A stretch of 64,000 nt of DNA from Beta vulgaris subsp. vulgaris (Eukaryota; Streptophyta; Magnoliopsida; Caryophyllales; Amaranthaceae). Where the stretch lies: assembly GCF_026745355.1 (NCBI RefSeq), contig NC_079210.1, positions 16,414,922 through 16,478,921 on the forward strand, written 5' to 3'. Position 1 is the stretch's first letter. Each line of letters starts with the position of its first letter. The notes beneath the pieces are model-generated. The model was given only the letters and a program-made list of their open reading frames with translations. It made no database searches and was not told the DNA's origin. Of this stretch, positions 45,346 to 56,420 are shown one piece after another. The translations under genes were made by a program, and so were the position numbers.

Positions 45346-46657
45346 CTGCTAGCCAATCATTCTCTGTCAACTTGTATTTCATAATTACAGTACTCCATCT
45401 ATCCTGAAATTTTACGACATCCAAACTATCGTAAATGGCATTCAACAGCTCATCCTTAAATTTGTCATAACCCTTATACTTTCCCAACTTAGAGCATAAT
45501 TTCTCTGTTATGTGCAAAAGCCACCAAGGGTGACGAGCATGTACCATCGAAGTTAGTAACGCTTTGCACATAGCAGCATCCTGGTCCGTAAGGATCCCTT
45601 TAGGTGCCTTCCCACCCATACAAGACAACCAAGTCGAAAAAAGCCACTCAAATATCTTGGTATTCTCATGAGATAATAAAGCACATCCGAGCAGAATGTT
45701 TTGACCGTGATGATTTACCCCCACAAAGTTAGAAAACAGAAGCTCTTACTCATTCGTCAAATACGTCGAGTCAAAGCACCTAACGTCACCAAACTCCTCA
45801 TATGCTGCTCTACTCCGTATCTACGCACATTATGTCCTTCAAAGTATTTTTCTCATCGAACCGATGCATATGAAAAAAATTCTGATTATTCGCACTCATC
45901 TTTTGAAAATACGCAAGCATCACATTAGCATCACCATCCTTAAGTTTCAACCGCTTTGCCTTACTCACCTCATTTCGGAAATCCCTCTCCGTAACAATCC
46001 AATTCTCCACACCATTCCTCTCTCTCGCTAGGCACCCATGAATTTGTGGTATCTTAACTCCAGTATTGTAGTCATCGAATAATCTCCTCCTCACATAGTT
46101 ATACAACTCCTCCTTTCGATACATGCTAATGTGGTGGGATTTTGATAGGGTAGGTCGTGGTTCTCGTGTTCAAGAACTACTTTCTTCAAAACCCACTCCC
46201 CACTCTCATTCACACTAGCATATATATTCACCGGACATTCACACTGCTTTGATTTATTTACATGATCTTCATCACATTGAACATTAGTCACAACTCTTCT
46301 CCCCATTATATTACGCCTATCCGATTTTCCAAAACACTCACAAGTCCACAAACCATTACGCCTTTTCTTTTCTTCTTTAGATTTGGAGGAGTACACTTGA
46401 GCAGCCCGGACAGTTCCAAACCCTTCTTGTTTTGCATATTGCTTGTAGTAACTTTCAACACCCTCATAACTAGGGAACACCATCCCAACAAATGGTTCAC
46501 TAACCCTCCCAACCTCTCCAATCCTACAACCACTAACTCTTCCTTCCGGAGTCACAGCTACTATCGCATCACCCTCAATATGCACCTCCTCCACAATAAC
46601 TCCAATAGCCTTATCACCCACATACATTTTCCCATTCAACTCATATAAATGGGGTGC

Positions 46658-47110
46658 CTAAAATTTATTTCCAAATGAACCAAGTATAAATACATTTGTC
46701 AATCTAAATACGATTGCCCATTGCATTTTATACATCCACTCACTCACTCACTGCATTTAAATACATTTAACAGTCAATAACTTCACTCATTCAACCATTA
46801 CCGCCATAATTTTTGTGCAAATTGTACTAGATTTATTTACCCCCACATTTTTCGTGCAAATTATACCATCAATTTTACCCCACATTTATTTCACTTTCAT
46901 ACACATCAAATTAGCCGACAATACATACCCTGATTCACCTATTTCTAACTCATTTCACTGTCTATCATAAGAAAGGCCAATCACAATAAAATAAATGTCA
47001 AACATGGATAAAAAAACTCAAGGTTCACTTACAACAATCCACAGTTCTGATTTCCCAATCATGAATAAATTATTTTTCGTATATAAAACAAATTTTAATC
47101 AACTTCTTAC
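46658..47110 (-). other. First intron of the FRS-type gene
   Basis: GTAAGA at 47110 and TTTTAG at 46658 bracket an AT-rich segment without coding signal. A GCAAATTGTACT/GCAAATTATACC pair near 46817 and 46856 is a small internal repeat. Confidence 0.5.
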
Positions 47111-47260
47111 ATCTTCTTTGCCACATTCAATGACATTGACCTGCTTTTCTCCTTCATCTCCATGGTTACGTAGCTTTCCATCTTCTTCATCTCCATGGAT
47201 ATGGAGCTCTTCTTCATCTCCAACTATTACGAAGTCCGATGATGAACTAATATTTTCCAT

Positions 47261-47935
47261 GCCACTTTTAATTAATCTTGTTAAAACAATTCTACAACAC
47301 ATACAAGATTTTCCCTCAATTTTGATTTTCTGGTATCCCTAAACCTTGAGCACTTTCTCTCTCATCAGCTTCACTTTATGCTGTTTTTTTGCTTTTTACT
47401 TACGCTGCCAAAGGGAAAATTTTGTTCCCTTCAAATGACTTATTCACCTTTGCAATGACTTATTCACCATTTGCTTTTATGCTTATTATAACTTTGCCAC
47501 CGATATGGGTAACTGTCTGCCTATATCGGATATGGGAAAATACTTTCTCGGTTTCTTTGGCTTCTTTACAGTCTTCAGTTATCTCATGTTTCTTTCTCTC
47601 TCTTATCAGTTTCTCTCTCATCCTTCTTATTGTCCTTGGGAAATCTAATGATATACGCTATGTGAATGTATGGAAATCAATGTATTCTTCCTAATGAGTA
47701 ATATATATGATTTTTTTGTAAATAACTAAATAATATGATATACCTATATGCTCCCTTCATTTCGTAAGTTTCTTCGTACTATTTGCTTAGGGGTGATCTA
47801 TAAAATTCTTCCTATTTCTACTTTATTTTATTTTTGATAAGATTATAATAAATTTAAATTTTTACATGATCCAAAAGTTTTCATAATATGACACTTTATC
47901 TCCTAAGTATATAAGATTAACTATGTACTCTCTCC
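47261..47935. other. Upstream region of the FRS-type gene, no other gene
   Basis: Pyrimidine-rich near 47340-47700, which read on the minus strand could be promoter and leader. No clear TATA element identified. Two overlapping hydrophobic frames (47389-47694) show no family signal. Confidence 0.35.
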
Positions 47936-47937
47936 GT

Positions 47938-48469
47938 TGTTTGAAAATTTACTCGGTTATCGTGGATATTTTTTTGGTTCTCTTTTAGGAAGTATGATGA
48001 ATTTACTTTGTGCTGTTTGTCGTACAGGGTCACTCATACAAATGCCCAACAAACCCCGACCCCCCTCCTAACACACACACAAAACAACATTGAAATTCTT
48101 TCCTTCCACCAAGATTTGAATTTTGATCTCTAGTAGATATGCACTTGGCAAATTGGAGAAAGTGTTAAAAAGTGGGTACGCTTGATTTCTTAATTTTTTC
48201 TTAATGAGTTGGAAGGATGTGGGTTTATTATATTTTAAGAAAGAAAAAGAGCATGGAAGACAGAGAGAGTGTGGGCCAAGGATGATTAAGCTATTGTACT
48301 TCATCCGTTATGAAATAAAGGCTAACCACAAAAAGCTTTTACATAAAATATGGAAATTTCAAAACGGATGAAGTGTATGTTTTGGTAGATGAGGAATAAG
48401 CATAGTGAATAAATCTTAAAAAAAACAGAAGGAAAATCAAAGTGAGTAGATTTTCAAAAAATGGAGGAG
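47938..48469. mobile_element. Stowaway-like MITE with a nested MITE
   Basis: Terminal repeats are CTCTCTCCGTTGTTTGAAAA (left) and TTTTCAAAAAATGGAGGAG (right), with TA on both sides (47936-47937, 48470-48471). It contains a smaller inverted-repeat element at 48299-48373. The rest of its interior is non-coding. Confidence 0.7.
48299..48373. mobile_element. 75 bp nested MITE
   Basis: CTTCATCCGTTATGAAAT at the left and ATTTCAAAACGGATGAAG at the right are inverted repeats covering much of the element. TA precedes it; the following bases are TG, so one duplication copy may have mutated. Confidence 0.6.
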
Positions 48470-48471
48470 TA

Positions 48472-48775
48472 TACTACATCCTCCGTTTTTTTTTACTTGC
48501 AACACTTTCTAAGAAAAAAAATAACCTATTACTTGTAACACTTTTTTTTCTTTCTTCTTTTAGTAACTTTTGAGGTGTGAAATGACTAAAACACCCTTAC
48601 TAATGATGTTAAGAAAAACTTAAACCAACCTAATTAATCCCATTATAAGTTAACCTAAACAACATTACATTAATGATTCCCACAAAAAATGTAACACCTA
48701 CGCAACTACCTGATTCAATTCAGCTGTCTTAAATTAAACCCCAACCCCTCAACTGACTTCATTTCATCTTCTCAC
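48472..48775. other. Possible further MITE fragment and spacer
   Basis: Starts ACATCCTCCGTTTTTTTTTA and repeats ACTTGNAACACTTT twice; this resembles another MITE terminus, but no right end is evident. The remainder is AT-rich spacer before a pyrimidine-rich leader. Confidence 0.35.
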
Positions 48776-49044
48776 TTTTCATCTTTCTCTGCTCGTCTAT
48801 CACATAAACCCTAAATCTAGAATTTTCCTCTCTCTATTTTCTCCCCCAAATTTTCTTCTTCTTCTCTCTACTGCCCTCACCTACTCTTCTCTGTCAAAAA
48901 ACCCTAAATTCTACCCATTAAAAATCGCCTGCAAAATTGAGTCCCACATGTTTTTGATTCCACCATGCATGGCCCAGATCTTTCTCCTTTGATTGACGCT
49001 TTTTTTGAAACTAATGATCCTGCTAAGTCCGACTTTATCTGCCA
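48776..49044 (+). pseudogene. Leader and first exon of an unidentified gene
   Basis: A CT-rich leader (48776-48900) precedes ATG at 48965, coding MHGPDLSPLIDAFFETNDPA and a few more residues. The frame then meets a foreign-looking block at about 49045. Together with 49560-49790 and 59519-60142 it may form one gene that has been interrupted twice. The family is not recognised. Confidence 0.35.
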
Positions 49045-49500
49045 TATGATAGCCCTGATCCATTGGATGAAAATGGATCAAAAATTATAGCAATGTAGAG
49101 TATCCAAAATGAAATTCCAATTGTTAGAATCATAGGCTTTCTGAAAGTCCACTTTGATGGCACACCTAGGGCAGGGGACTCCCTATGAGTAGTTCCCGTT
49201 CCCTATTCGTCCTGGTCCCTGTGAAAGGTCCAGTCGATGGGAAAGAATCCATGTTAAAGTCTTATTACCGAGTGCGAGCTGCTTTCTGTGGAAGGTTCGA
49301 TTACGGGAAGGAAATAGAGGTCACAAGGTAAGGGACCGCTTTCTTTTTATGCGTGGAAAATGAATCAAAGCAGTTCTCCCTTACTCTAAGAAGTAAGCAA
49401 GTAGAAACTACCTCGACCTGCAGGTCTTCTAAATAAATGGTTCTTGTTTATGCTCGTATAGCATAAAAAGGAAGAGTCCTTCCAGCACCAATCACCATGG
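49045..49500. other. Compositionally distinct block, possibly organellar insert
   Basis: This 450 bp block is richer in G and C and lacks the T-rich look of its flanks. Strings such as GGTCCAGTCGATGGGAAAG and TCTAAGAAGTAAGCAAG have the flavour of plant mitochondrial intergenic DNA. I cannot match it to a named mitochondrial locus, so this is a suspicion only. It lies between two coding-looking pieces. Confidence 0.25.
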
Positions 49501-49559
49501 CTTAGGCGGTTTTTGCAAAGTGGGGAAGCTCCGACGATTCTGAAACCCTACGCGTTGAA

Positions 49560-49794
49560 CGCTTTGCAAAAAGTGGTTAATGATTGTGACGATTTTTAGG
49601 AAAAAAAATGGCGAATGATTCGTCAAGCTTTGCAATTTCATGAGCAACAACCACCACTTGGAAGTGAAGAGGTGGATGTGGATTCTAATGTTCAGGAAAT
49701 GGAAGTTTATTCTCCTGAAATTTCTGTTGTAGATATGGTGACTGAATCAGGGGATGGTGTAACTGGGTTTGAAAGGGAGGGGGATGTTGAGGTG
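49560..49794 (+). pseudogene. Exon of the unidentified gene, cut by the copia element
   Basis: An open frame with ALQKVVNDCDD upstream and then MIRQALQFHEQQPPLGSEEV, followed by an acidic stretch ending EREGDVE at the copia insertion point. Removing the element and one AGGTG copy joins it in frame to VIQEVKVVVPAPMMK at 59519. No domain recognised; a nuclear acidic/basic protein is possible. Confidence 0.45.
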
Positions 49795-50937
49795 TGTTAT
49801 TTCACCATTTTGATAATGACATATAATTAATGTTTTATTTGTTTAATTCGGTTTTTAGGTTCCTTGTTAGAAGTAACTTGTTTATGTCTTAGTTCTAGTT
49901 CTCTAGTTTGTTTTTTGTATTATTTATTTTATTTGTTTGGTTTTAATACGAATAAATGTTCTTGAGGTTCACAAATAAAATGGTAAATATTTTATGAAGG
50001 TTTGATTAAAGTATTTAATCAAGTTTAAAATTATTTATTATTTACTTGTGTTATCCGATTTATATTATGGTGATAACTAATGAAATATATGAAGATTCCA
50101 TAATATCTTGTTTAGTGAAATGTATGCGCAGCCTTGATATGTTCCTAGAAATATGGAGTCGCAAAACATTAACCTAAGCAGCAGCGCCAACCAAGTGAAC
50201 GTTGAGGTAGTTCCTAGAATTTAGGAACCACAACAACCTAACTATATGTAAGGCGTGTGATAATGGAGAAGTGGCTGAGATCATGGAGAAGATCGTGGAA
50301 GCCCAACAAACTCAACTGCCAAGATAGATTACAACGGACAAAATGGAGAAGTGGCTAAGAGGACGTGTGTTCATGGAAAATACATGGAGAATTCGTGGAG
50401 AAGAAATCAAGTAAATAGGTCTCTACAAATGTTTTGTAATGATCTTTTAGAATAACTTTCAGATTTTATGAATTTTATATAATATTCTTATGATTTGCTC
50501 GTTTTTCTTCTCTTAGACATTGATGTATTATAGATTGGGTTGAGAGAATCAAATCTGTAATCATTCTTGAGGAAAGAGAGAAAGAGAAGAAAGACTTCGA
50601 TGAAGTCAAGGGAGAAGTCAACTGTTCAGGGGAACAGGCTGACGAGGAACAGTTCCTAGAGGAACAGAGTTGGTCCAAGTTTAGGTTGTACAAAAGAGAG
50701 TCTTTTGGCCTAAAAGTGATTAAAGAGAATTGAGTCAAAATCCCTAGTGGTCAAGGTTTTTCTTCCTATTGGGCCTAGGAAGTTTTCCTTGTAAAAATCT
50801 TGTGCCTAGTTCTTTCTTATTCTGCAATTATTCTTCTTACTTATTCATTCTTTTATTTCCGCAAAAAGTTTGAAAATCTCTCCAACTACAATTCACCCCC
50901 CTCTTGTAGTTGCTTAAGTGTTCGTCCAAGACTAACA
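49795..50937 (+). repeat. 5' LTR of the copia element
   Basis: 1143 bp, TG...CA ends. Aligns over its length with 58337-59513 and is about 34 bp shorter because of many one- to few-base gaps, plus scattered substitutions (for example CGGACAAAATGG against CCGACAAAATGG). Confidence 0.9.
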
Positions 50938-50939
50938 AT

Positions 50940-50952
50940 TGGTATCAGAGCC
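50940..50952 (+). other. Primer-binding site of the copia element
   Basis: TGGTATCAGAGCC follows the 5' LTR by two bases. It is complementary to the 3' end of initiator methionine tRNA, the usual primer of plant copia elements. Confidence 0.9.
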
Positions 50953-51000
50953 TAGTTCCTCCAAAATCAGTTAACACTGAGGAGCTAGTTCCTGGAAAGA

Positions 51001-52080
51001 TGAACACATCAGGAGAAAGATTGGAAGAAGGTTACTCAACTCAGCGTCCACCCATGTTTAATGGCAAGTATTACCATACTGGAAGAACGTATGGAAATTT
51101 ATCAAGGCCGAAAACAACAAGTTTGGAGAGTAATAGATATTGGTGACATCGAAGTCACAGAGAAAAATAAAAAAGGTGAAGATACCCCAAACCTCTCTCC
51201 AAGTATGATAAAGATGACTTCGACAAAATGAAGATGTATAACTTGGCAAGAAAATTCTTCACTGTGGTCTTGGTCCCCATGAACACAATCGAATCATGGG
51301 ATGCAAGTCAGCCAAGCAAATGTGGGAACTTCTTCAAGTTACTCATGAAGGAACAAGCGAAGTCAAGCGATCGAAGATTGACATGCTCATGCACAAATAT
51401 GAGCTATTTCAAATGAACCTAAGGAGTCTGTTCAAGAGATGCTCACAAGATTCTTAACATCATAAATGAGCTTGAATCTCTAGGATAGATCATCACTCCC
51501 GAGGAACAAGTACGTAAAGTTCTACGAAGTCTTCCTCAGGATGAAAAATGGATGGCAAAGGTCACTGCCTTGCTCGAAACTAAAGATTTCACCACATTCA
51601 ATATCGAGCAACTTTCCGGTTCCTTGTTAACTCATGAAATCCATCTAGGAACTCATGAAGTTGACTCTAATAGACCTAAGGCCTTGGCTCTCAAGTCCGA
51701 TGATCTGGAGGATTCAGAACTGATGATGAAGAAGCAGCACTGATCGTGAAAAGATTCAAAAAGTTCTTCAACAAGAACTACAAAGGGAAGAACTTGAAAA
51801 AGCCTGGAAAGTTAAGCTGTCACAAGTGTGGAAGTCCGGATCACTTCATAAAAGAATGCCTCTCTGGGAAAATGAAAAAGGCAAAGGCAAAGTACAAGGA
51901 GAAGGGAAAGGAACAACAAAAACCTTTCTCAAAAGTTGATATGAGAAGGGCCATGGTCTGCCTGGGGAGAATCCGATCAGACGAGGAGCAGGAACAACCA
52001 GAAGAGGAGACACATCACTTATGTCTCATGGCAAAAACAGACGAAGAAGAAGACTTGCCAACAACAAGGTACGCATAAAT
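51001..52080 (+). pseudogene. Copia gag
   Basis: Frames read in order give MNTSGERLEEGYSTQRPPMF, then FDKMKMYN, MLMHKYELFQM, VRKVLRSLPQDEKWMAKVTA and ALIVKRFKKFFNKNYKGKN, typical of the UBN2/gag region of plant copia elements. A zinc knuckle CHKCGSPDHFIKEC (CX2CX4HX4C, about 51818-51860) follows. At least five frameshifts and one stop (near 51488) interrupt it. A second knuckle, CSYCGNSGHLVSDC, lies at 52593-52634. Confidence 0.8.
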
Positions 52081-52099
52081 GTTATAAAGAAGAGTTAAA

Positions 52100-55000
52100 A
52101 GAACTTTCAAAGAATCAATTAATAAAACTACTTTTGGAAACCTTAGATGACTACAAGGCATTTGTGTTAGAGAAGAAAATTTAGAAAAACCTTGAAGTCA
52201 CCAAAGGACATTCAAATTGGTTTAAAACAGTGAATGCAAACATTGAGAAAGATTCTTTGAAGTTTTGATGAAAACCGACGTATTCGAGAAGCTTTTGAAA
52301 ATGCTAAAAATGAAAACTCTTCTTGAATATGGAAATGGCTGAATTGAAACTATTTGTTCCTGAAGGAACCAGTTCCTCATAAATACAAGATCCGAGTTCG
52401 AAAATTAAAATTCGAACATGAAAAAGTTTTAGTAAATATCTGTACTTAAAGAGAAAATGGAACTTCAAGAACAACTCTTCCTGATCCAGTAAGTTGGATA
52501 CAAAAATATAAAAATGAAGGAAGAAGTGGGCTAGGTTTCAATCACAAGAAGAAAAACAAAATGAAAAAATATGTTGATCTTCCAAGCAGCCGAATATGCT
52601 CTTACTGTGGGAACAGTGGACACTTAGTGTCTGACTGTTCCTCCAGAGAAGAACATATTGAAATGAATACCCACTTAATAAGCAAGTTGGAAAGCTAAGA
52701 GAAATATAGCCCAACAGAGGAACCCAAGTCAAACTGGGTTCCTACCACTGACTGATTGCTTTGATGCAGGCTAAAGTGAGGGGGAACAACCTGTGGTACC
52801 TCGACAGGGTTGTTCTAAACACATGACAGGAGATAAAGAGAAATTTCTCTCGCTTTCAGCCTATGATGGAGGAACTGTGACCTTGGAGACAATCTTACCG
52901 GTAACATAGTTGCAATGGGAAGGTAGGAAATTAAGTCACATTCCATAGACAATGTATTTTTGGTCGAGGGTTTAAAACATAATCTGCTTAGTATTTCTCA
53001 ATTTTGCGACAAAGGGAACAGTGTAAATTTTACTAATTAACATTATATAGTAAGTAATACAGGAATAGGTACCAAAATTCTAGAAGGAATAAGGAGGGGA
53101 AACACCTATGTTGTTGATCTCAACCTTGTTCCTAGGAACAACTAACATGTTTAAGTGCCGTGATAATGAACCACTTCTTTGGCATAAAAGATGTGGTCAT
53201 GCAAGATGACATTACTCCAGAAGCTAAGTGGTAAGGACTTGGTGTTGGATTACCAACTATCAAAGTCTCAAACCATGAAGTTTGTGGACCATGTGCAAAA
53301 GGTAAACAAGTTAGATCCTCGTTCAATCAAAGAAAATGGTAAGCTCACAAAGTCCCCTTGAATTGATTCATATGGACTGTGTGGCCCTGTTCGAATCCAA
53401 AGTCGATCTGGTAAGAGATATGTACTTGTAATAGTTGATGATTTTTCAAGTACACTTGGGTTATTTTTCTTCATAGCAAAGATGAAACATTTGAGAATTT
53501 GTTAACTTTGCTAAAAGAACTCAAAGAATAAGTGGTTTTAAGATTAAGCACTTGCGTTCTGATCATGGTAGAGATTTGAAAACTCAAAATTTGATGAGTT
53601 TTGCAGGATAAGGTCTTGATCACAACTTCTCAGCTCCTAGAACCCACAACAAAATGGCGTGGTAGAAGGAAGAATCGCACTTTGGAGGACATGGCAAGAA
53701 CAATGATAATAGCAAGCAATCTTCCGAAGAATTTCTGGGCGAAGCAGTGAATACGGCATGCTAATATATCAATAGAGTCATGCTAAGACCTATCATCTTA
53801 AAGACCCCTTATGAGCTACTTAAAGGAAGAAAACCCAATATCTCATACTTTAGATCTTTTGTTGTAAATGCTTTGTACATAAAAATGGTAAAGACAATTT
53901 AGGAAAGTTTGATGCTAGAAGCGATGAGGCTGTTTTTATTGGATATGCTTTAAGTAGTAAGGCATATAGAGTTTACAACAAACGAACAATGTGTGTTGAG
54001 GAAAGTATCCATGTTTATTTCGATGAAACTAACTCTCTGCAGGAACCAAGTCATGAAAATGACTTTGAAATAGGACTGACTCGTATTGAGGAGTCAGTAA
54101 ACATTGATGAGGAACTAACACCTGCAGGTAACGACAAAAAGCATATTTCTGAAGAAGATAGTTGTTCCTGATCCTGTTATACAGGAGGAACAGGCACCAG
54201 AAATTATCCAGAGACGAGAGAATGAAGCTCCTCAAACTGGAGGAGCAGAGACAAGAAGATTGAACCAAGACCGTGGAAACACTTAAAATCCCATCCATTG
54301 GATTTAATAGTAAGTGATATTGAAAAGGGAACTCAAACGAGATCCCAATGAAAAATTTTGTGCTTTCCATGCCTTTTTGTCTATGACAGAACCACGAGAT
54401 CACAATGATGCCCTACTGGAGTCTGACTGGATAAACGCCATGCAAGAGGAACTGAATGAGTTCCAAGGGAACAAGGTCTGGCATCTAGAGACCAAGCCTA
54501 AAAACCAAAAGGTAATTGGGCTAAAATGGGTCTTCAGGAACAAGCTAGACGAGCATGGAACAGTCATAAGAAACAAAGCCAGACTCGTAGCCAAAGGGTA
54601 CAATCAACAAGAAGGTATTGATTTGATGAAACCTTTGCCCTGTAGCTAGAATAGAGAGCAATAAGAATTTTGATTACCTTTGCATCATTCATGGGTTTTT
54701 TTGTATCAGATGGATGTCAAATGTGCCTTTTTAAATGGATATTTTATTGAAGACGTCTATGTGGAACAACCTCCTGGTTTTGAAAACCCGGATCTTCCAA
54801 ACTGTCTATAAGCTAGATAAAGCTCTTTATGGGCTTAAGCAAGCTCCTAGATCATGGTATGAAAGACTTTCAAAATTCTTACTTTCTAATGATTTTATAA
54901 GAGGCAAAGTTGATAGGACCCTGTTCCTTCGATCCAAAGGAACAACATCCTAGTGGTTCAGATTTATGTGGATGATATAATTTTTGGTGCAACTAACGAA

Positions 55001-55903
55001 TCTCTTTGTAAAGAATTTGCTGAGTTAATGCGTAGTGAATTTGAAATGAGTATGATGGGAGAATTAAACTTCTTTCTTGGTTGCAAATCAAGCAAACTGA
55101 AGAGGAACAATGATCCATCAACAAAAATACGTAAAAGAGTTATTGAAAAAATATGGAATGGATCAAGCAAAAACAAACCATACTCCTATAGGAACAGGTA
55201 CAAGGTTAGATGAGGATCAAAGTGGTAAGTCCGTAGATCAGAAACTCTATAAGGTATGATTGGTTCCTTACTCTATCTAACTGCAAGTAGGCCTGATATA
55301 TCCTTTAGTGTTGGTTTATGTGCAAGATTCCAATCAAATCCTAAGGAATCCCATTGACAGCTGTTAAAAGGATTCTTAGATATTTGAAAGGAAGTGATGA
55401 TCTTTGCTTGTTCTATCCTCGAAGTGACATCTTTGATCTTGTAAGCTATTCCGATGCTGACTATGCTGGAGACTTGGTGAATCGCAAAAAGCATCTGGTA
55501 TTGTCCAGTTCCTAGGATCAAGCTTGGTCTCTTGGAGCTCAAAGAAACAAAATATCGTTGCTCTTTCCACAACAGAAGCTGAATACGTGGCTGCTGCTGC
55601 ATGTTGTTCTCAGGTATTGTGGATCAAGCAACAGGTACGTGACTTTGGCATAAAATTCAAGTGTGTTCCTATATTTTGTGACAATACTAGTGCAATTTGT
55701 ATTTCGAAGGATCCAGCTCATCATCTAGAGTCAAGCATATTCACATTAGACATCATTTCCTAAAAGACAATGTAGAGAAAGGGTTAGTCAAAGTTGATTT
55801 CTGTCCTACTGAAAATCAAATAGCTGACATATTGACTAAACCTCTATCTAGGGACAGGTTTGAAAAGATACGCTTGGAACTAGGAATGATAAAGATTGTT
55901 TAA
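52100..55903 (+). pseudogene. Copia pol (protease, integrase, RT, RNase H), broken
   Basis: Protease: a decayed D-S-G-C-S-x-H-M-T-G site near 52810-52840, shifted in frame. Integrase: the zinc-binding part (LWHKRCGHA... VCGPCAKGKQ, about 53170-53310), then HLRSDHGRDF and NQKPNISYF-like blocks to 54050. RT: NAMQEELNEFQGNKVWHL, GLKWVFRNKLDEHGTVI, YGLKQAPRSWYERL and the catalytic IYVDDIIFGATNE (about 54960-55000). RNase H: WSSKKQNIVALSTTEAEYVA, IFCDNTSAICISKDP and PTENQIADILTKPLS, ending with the stop at 55903. Stops and shifts recur every 100-400 bp. Confidence 0.85.
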
Positions 55904-56420
55904 ATGTGCACATGATATGGTTTCCCCCAAATTGTTTCTTACTAAGTATGTACTGCAATCTTCATGAATTAATTTTCATACACCTAGGGTCAAGTATAAG
56001 GACTCACATATGTCTCTAAATATTACCCTTAGTGTCCTTACACATATTTGGTATGCTTGTAGTTTGTATATTATGGAAAAATTTTATCATATGCAAGATT
56101 AAATTTTTTTTTTAAAATTTCCTTGTTTCTTTTTCTTTTAACACCTTCCGTCCAAAAATTAAACACATCACTCTGAATTATGCCCAAAATTAAGTGTTCA
56201 ATTAATCTAGAGTTAAGAGGAGTAACTTCATTAGTTGCCTTCCGAAAACCCATAAACTGCTTCATTAAACCACTCCTTCCACTTCTTCTCACACGGCATC
56301 ATGATTACTTTATAAACCTAACACATCAAATCACTGACCCTTCACTATTTCTCACACATCAACTCAAGTCTCTCTCTCTTCTCCTAATTCTCATCTTCAA
56401 CCTCACAAAATTCTGTCAAC
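55904..56420 (+). other. Spacer between pol and ORF3 of the copia element
   Basis: No coding signal. AT-rich, ending in a CT-rich leader (CTCAAGTCTCTCTCTCTTCT) just before the ORF3 start at 56421, as if ORF3 had its own promoter. Confidence 0.4.

Larger units (their letters stand above)
42491..47260 (-). pseudogene. FAR1-related sequence (FRS-type) gene, broken
   Basis: Minus-strand relic of a FAR1/FHY3-type transcription factor derived from a MULE transposase. Exon 1 (47260-47111) is acidic, starting MENISSSSDFVIVG. Exon 2 (46657-45346) has the FAR1 DNA-binding domain (VFPSYEGVESYYKQYAKQEG, CPVNIYASVNESGEW) and the start of the MULE core (GVNHHGQNILLGCALLS, GGKAPKGILTDQDAAMCKAL). The 45346/44703 splice joins DWLAG to LFREREMWVPAYLRY, in phase. 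Exon 3 adds TTQRVESINCFF and a SWIM-like CSCKRFEYQGIMCRL, with Leu where the zinc-binding His should be. Frameshifts near 46110 and 45730-45800 break exon 2. Small C-terminal exons at 43194-43107, 42795-42748 and 42652-42491 finish the gene after an insertion. Confidence 0.75.

Noticed and set aside
46262..46648. 128-codon plus-strand frame
   Set aside because: Antisense to the FAR1 DNA-binding domain of the FRS-type gene.
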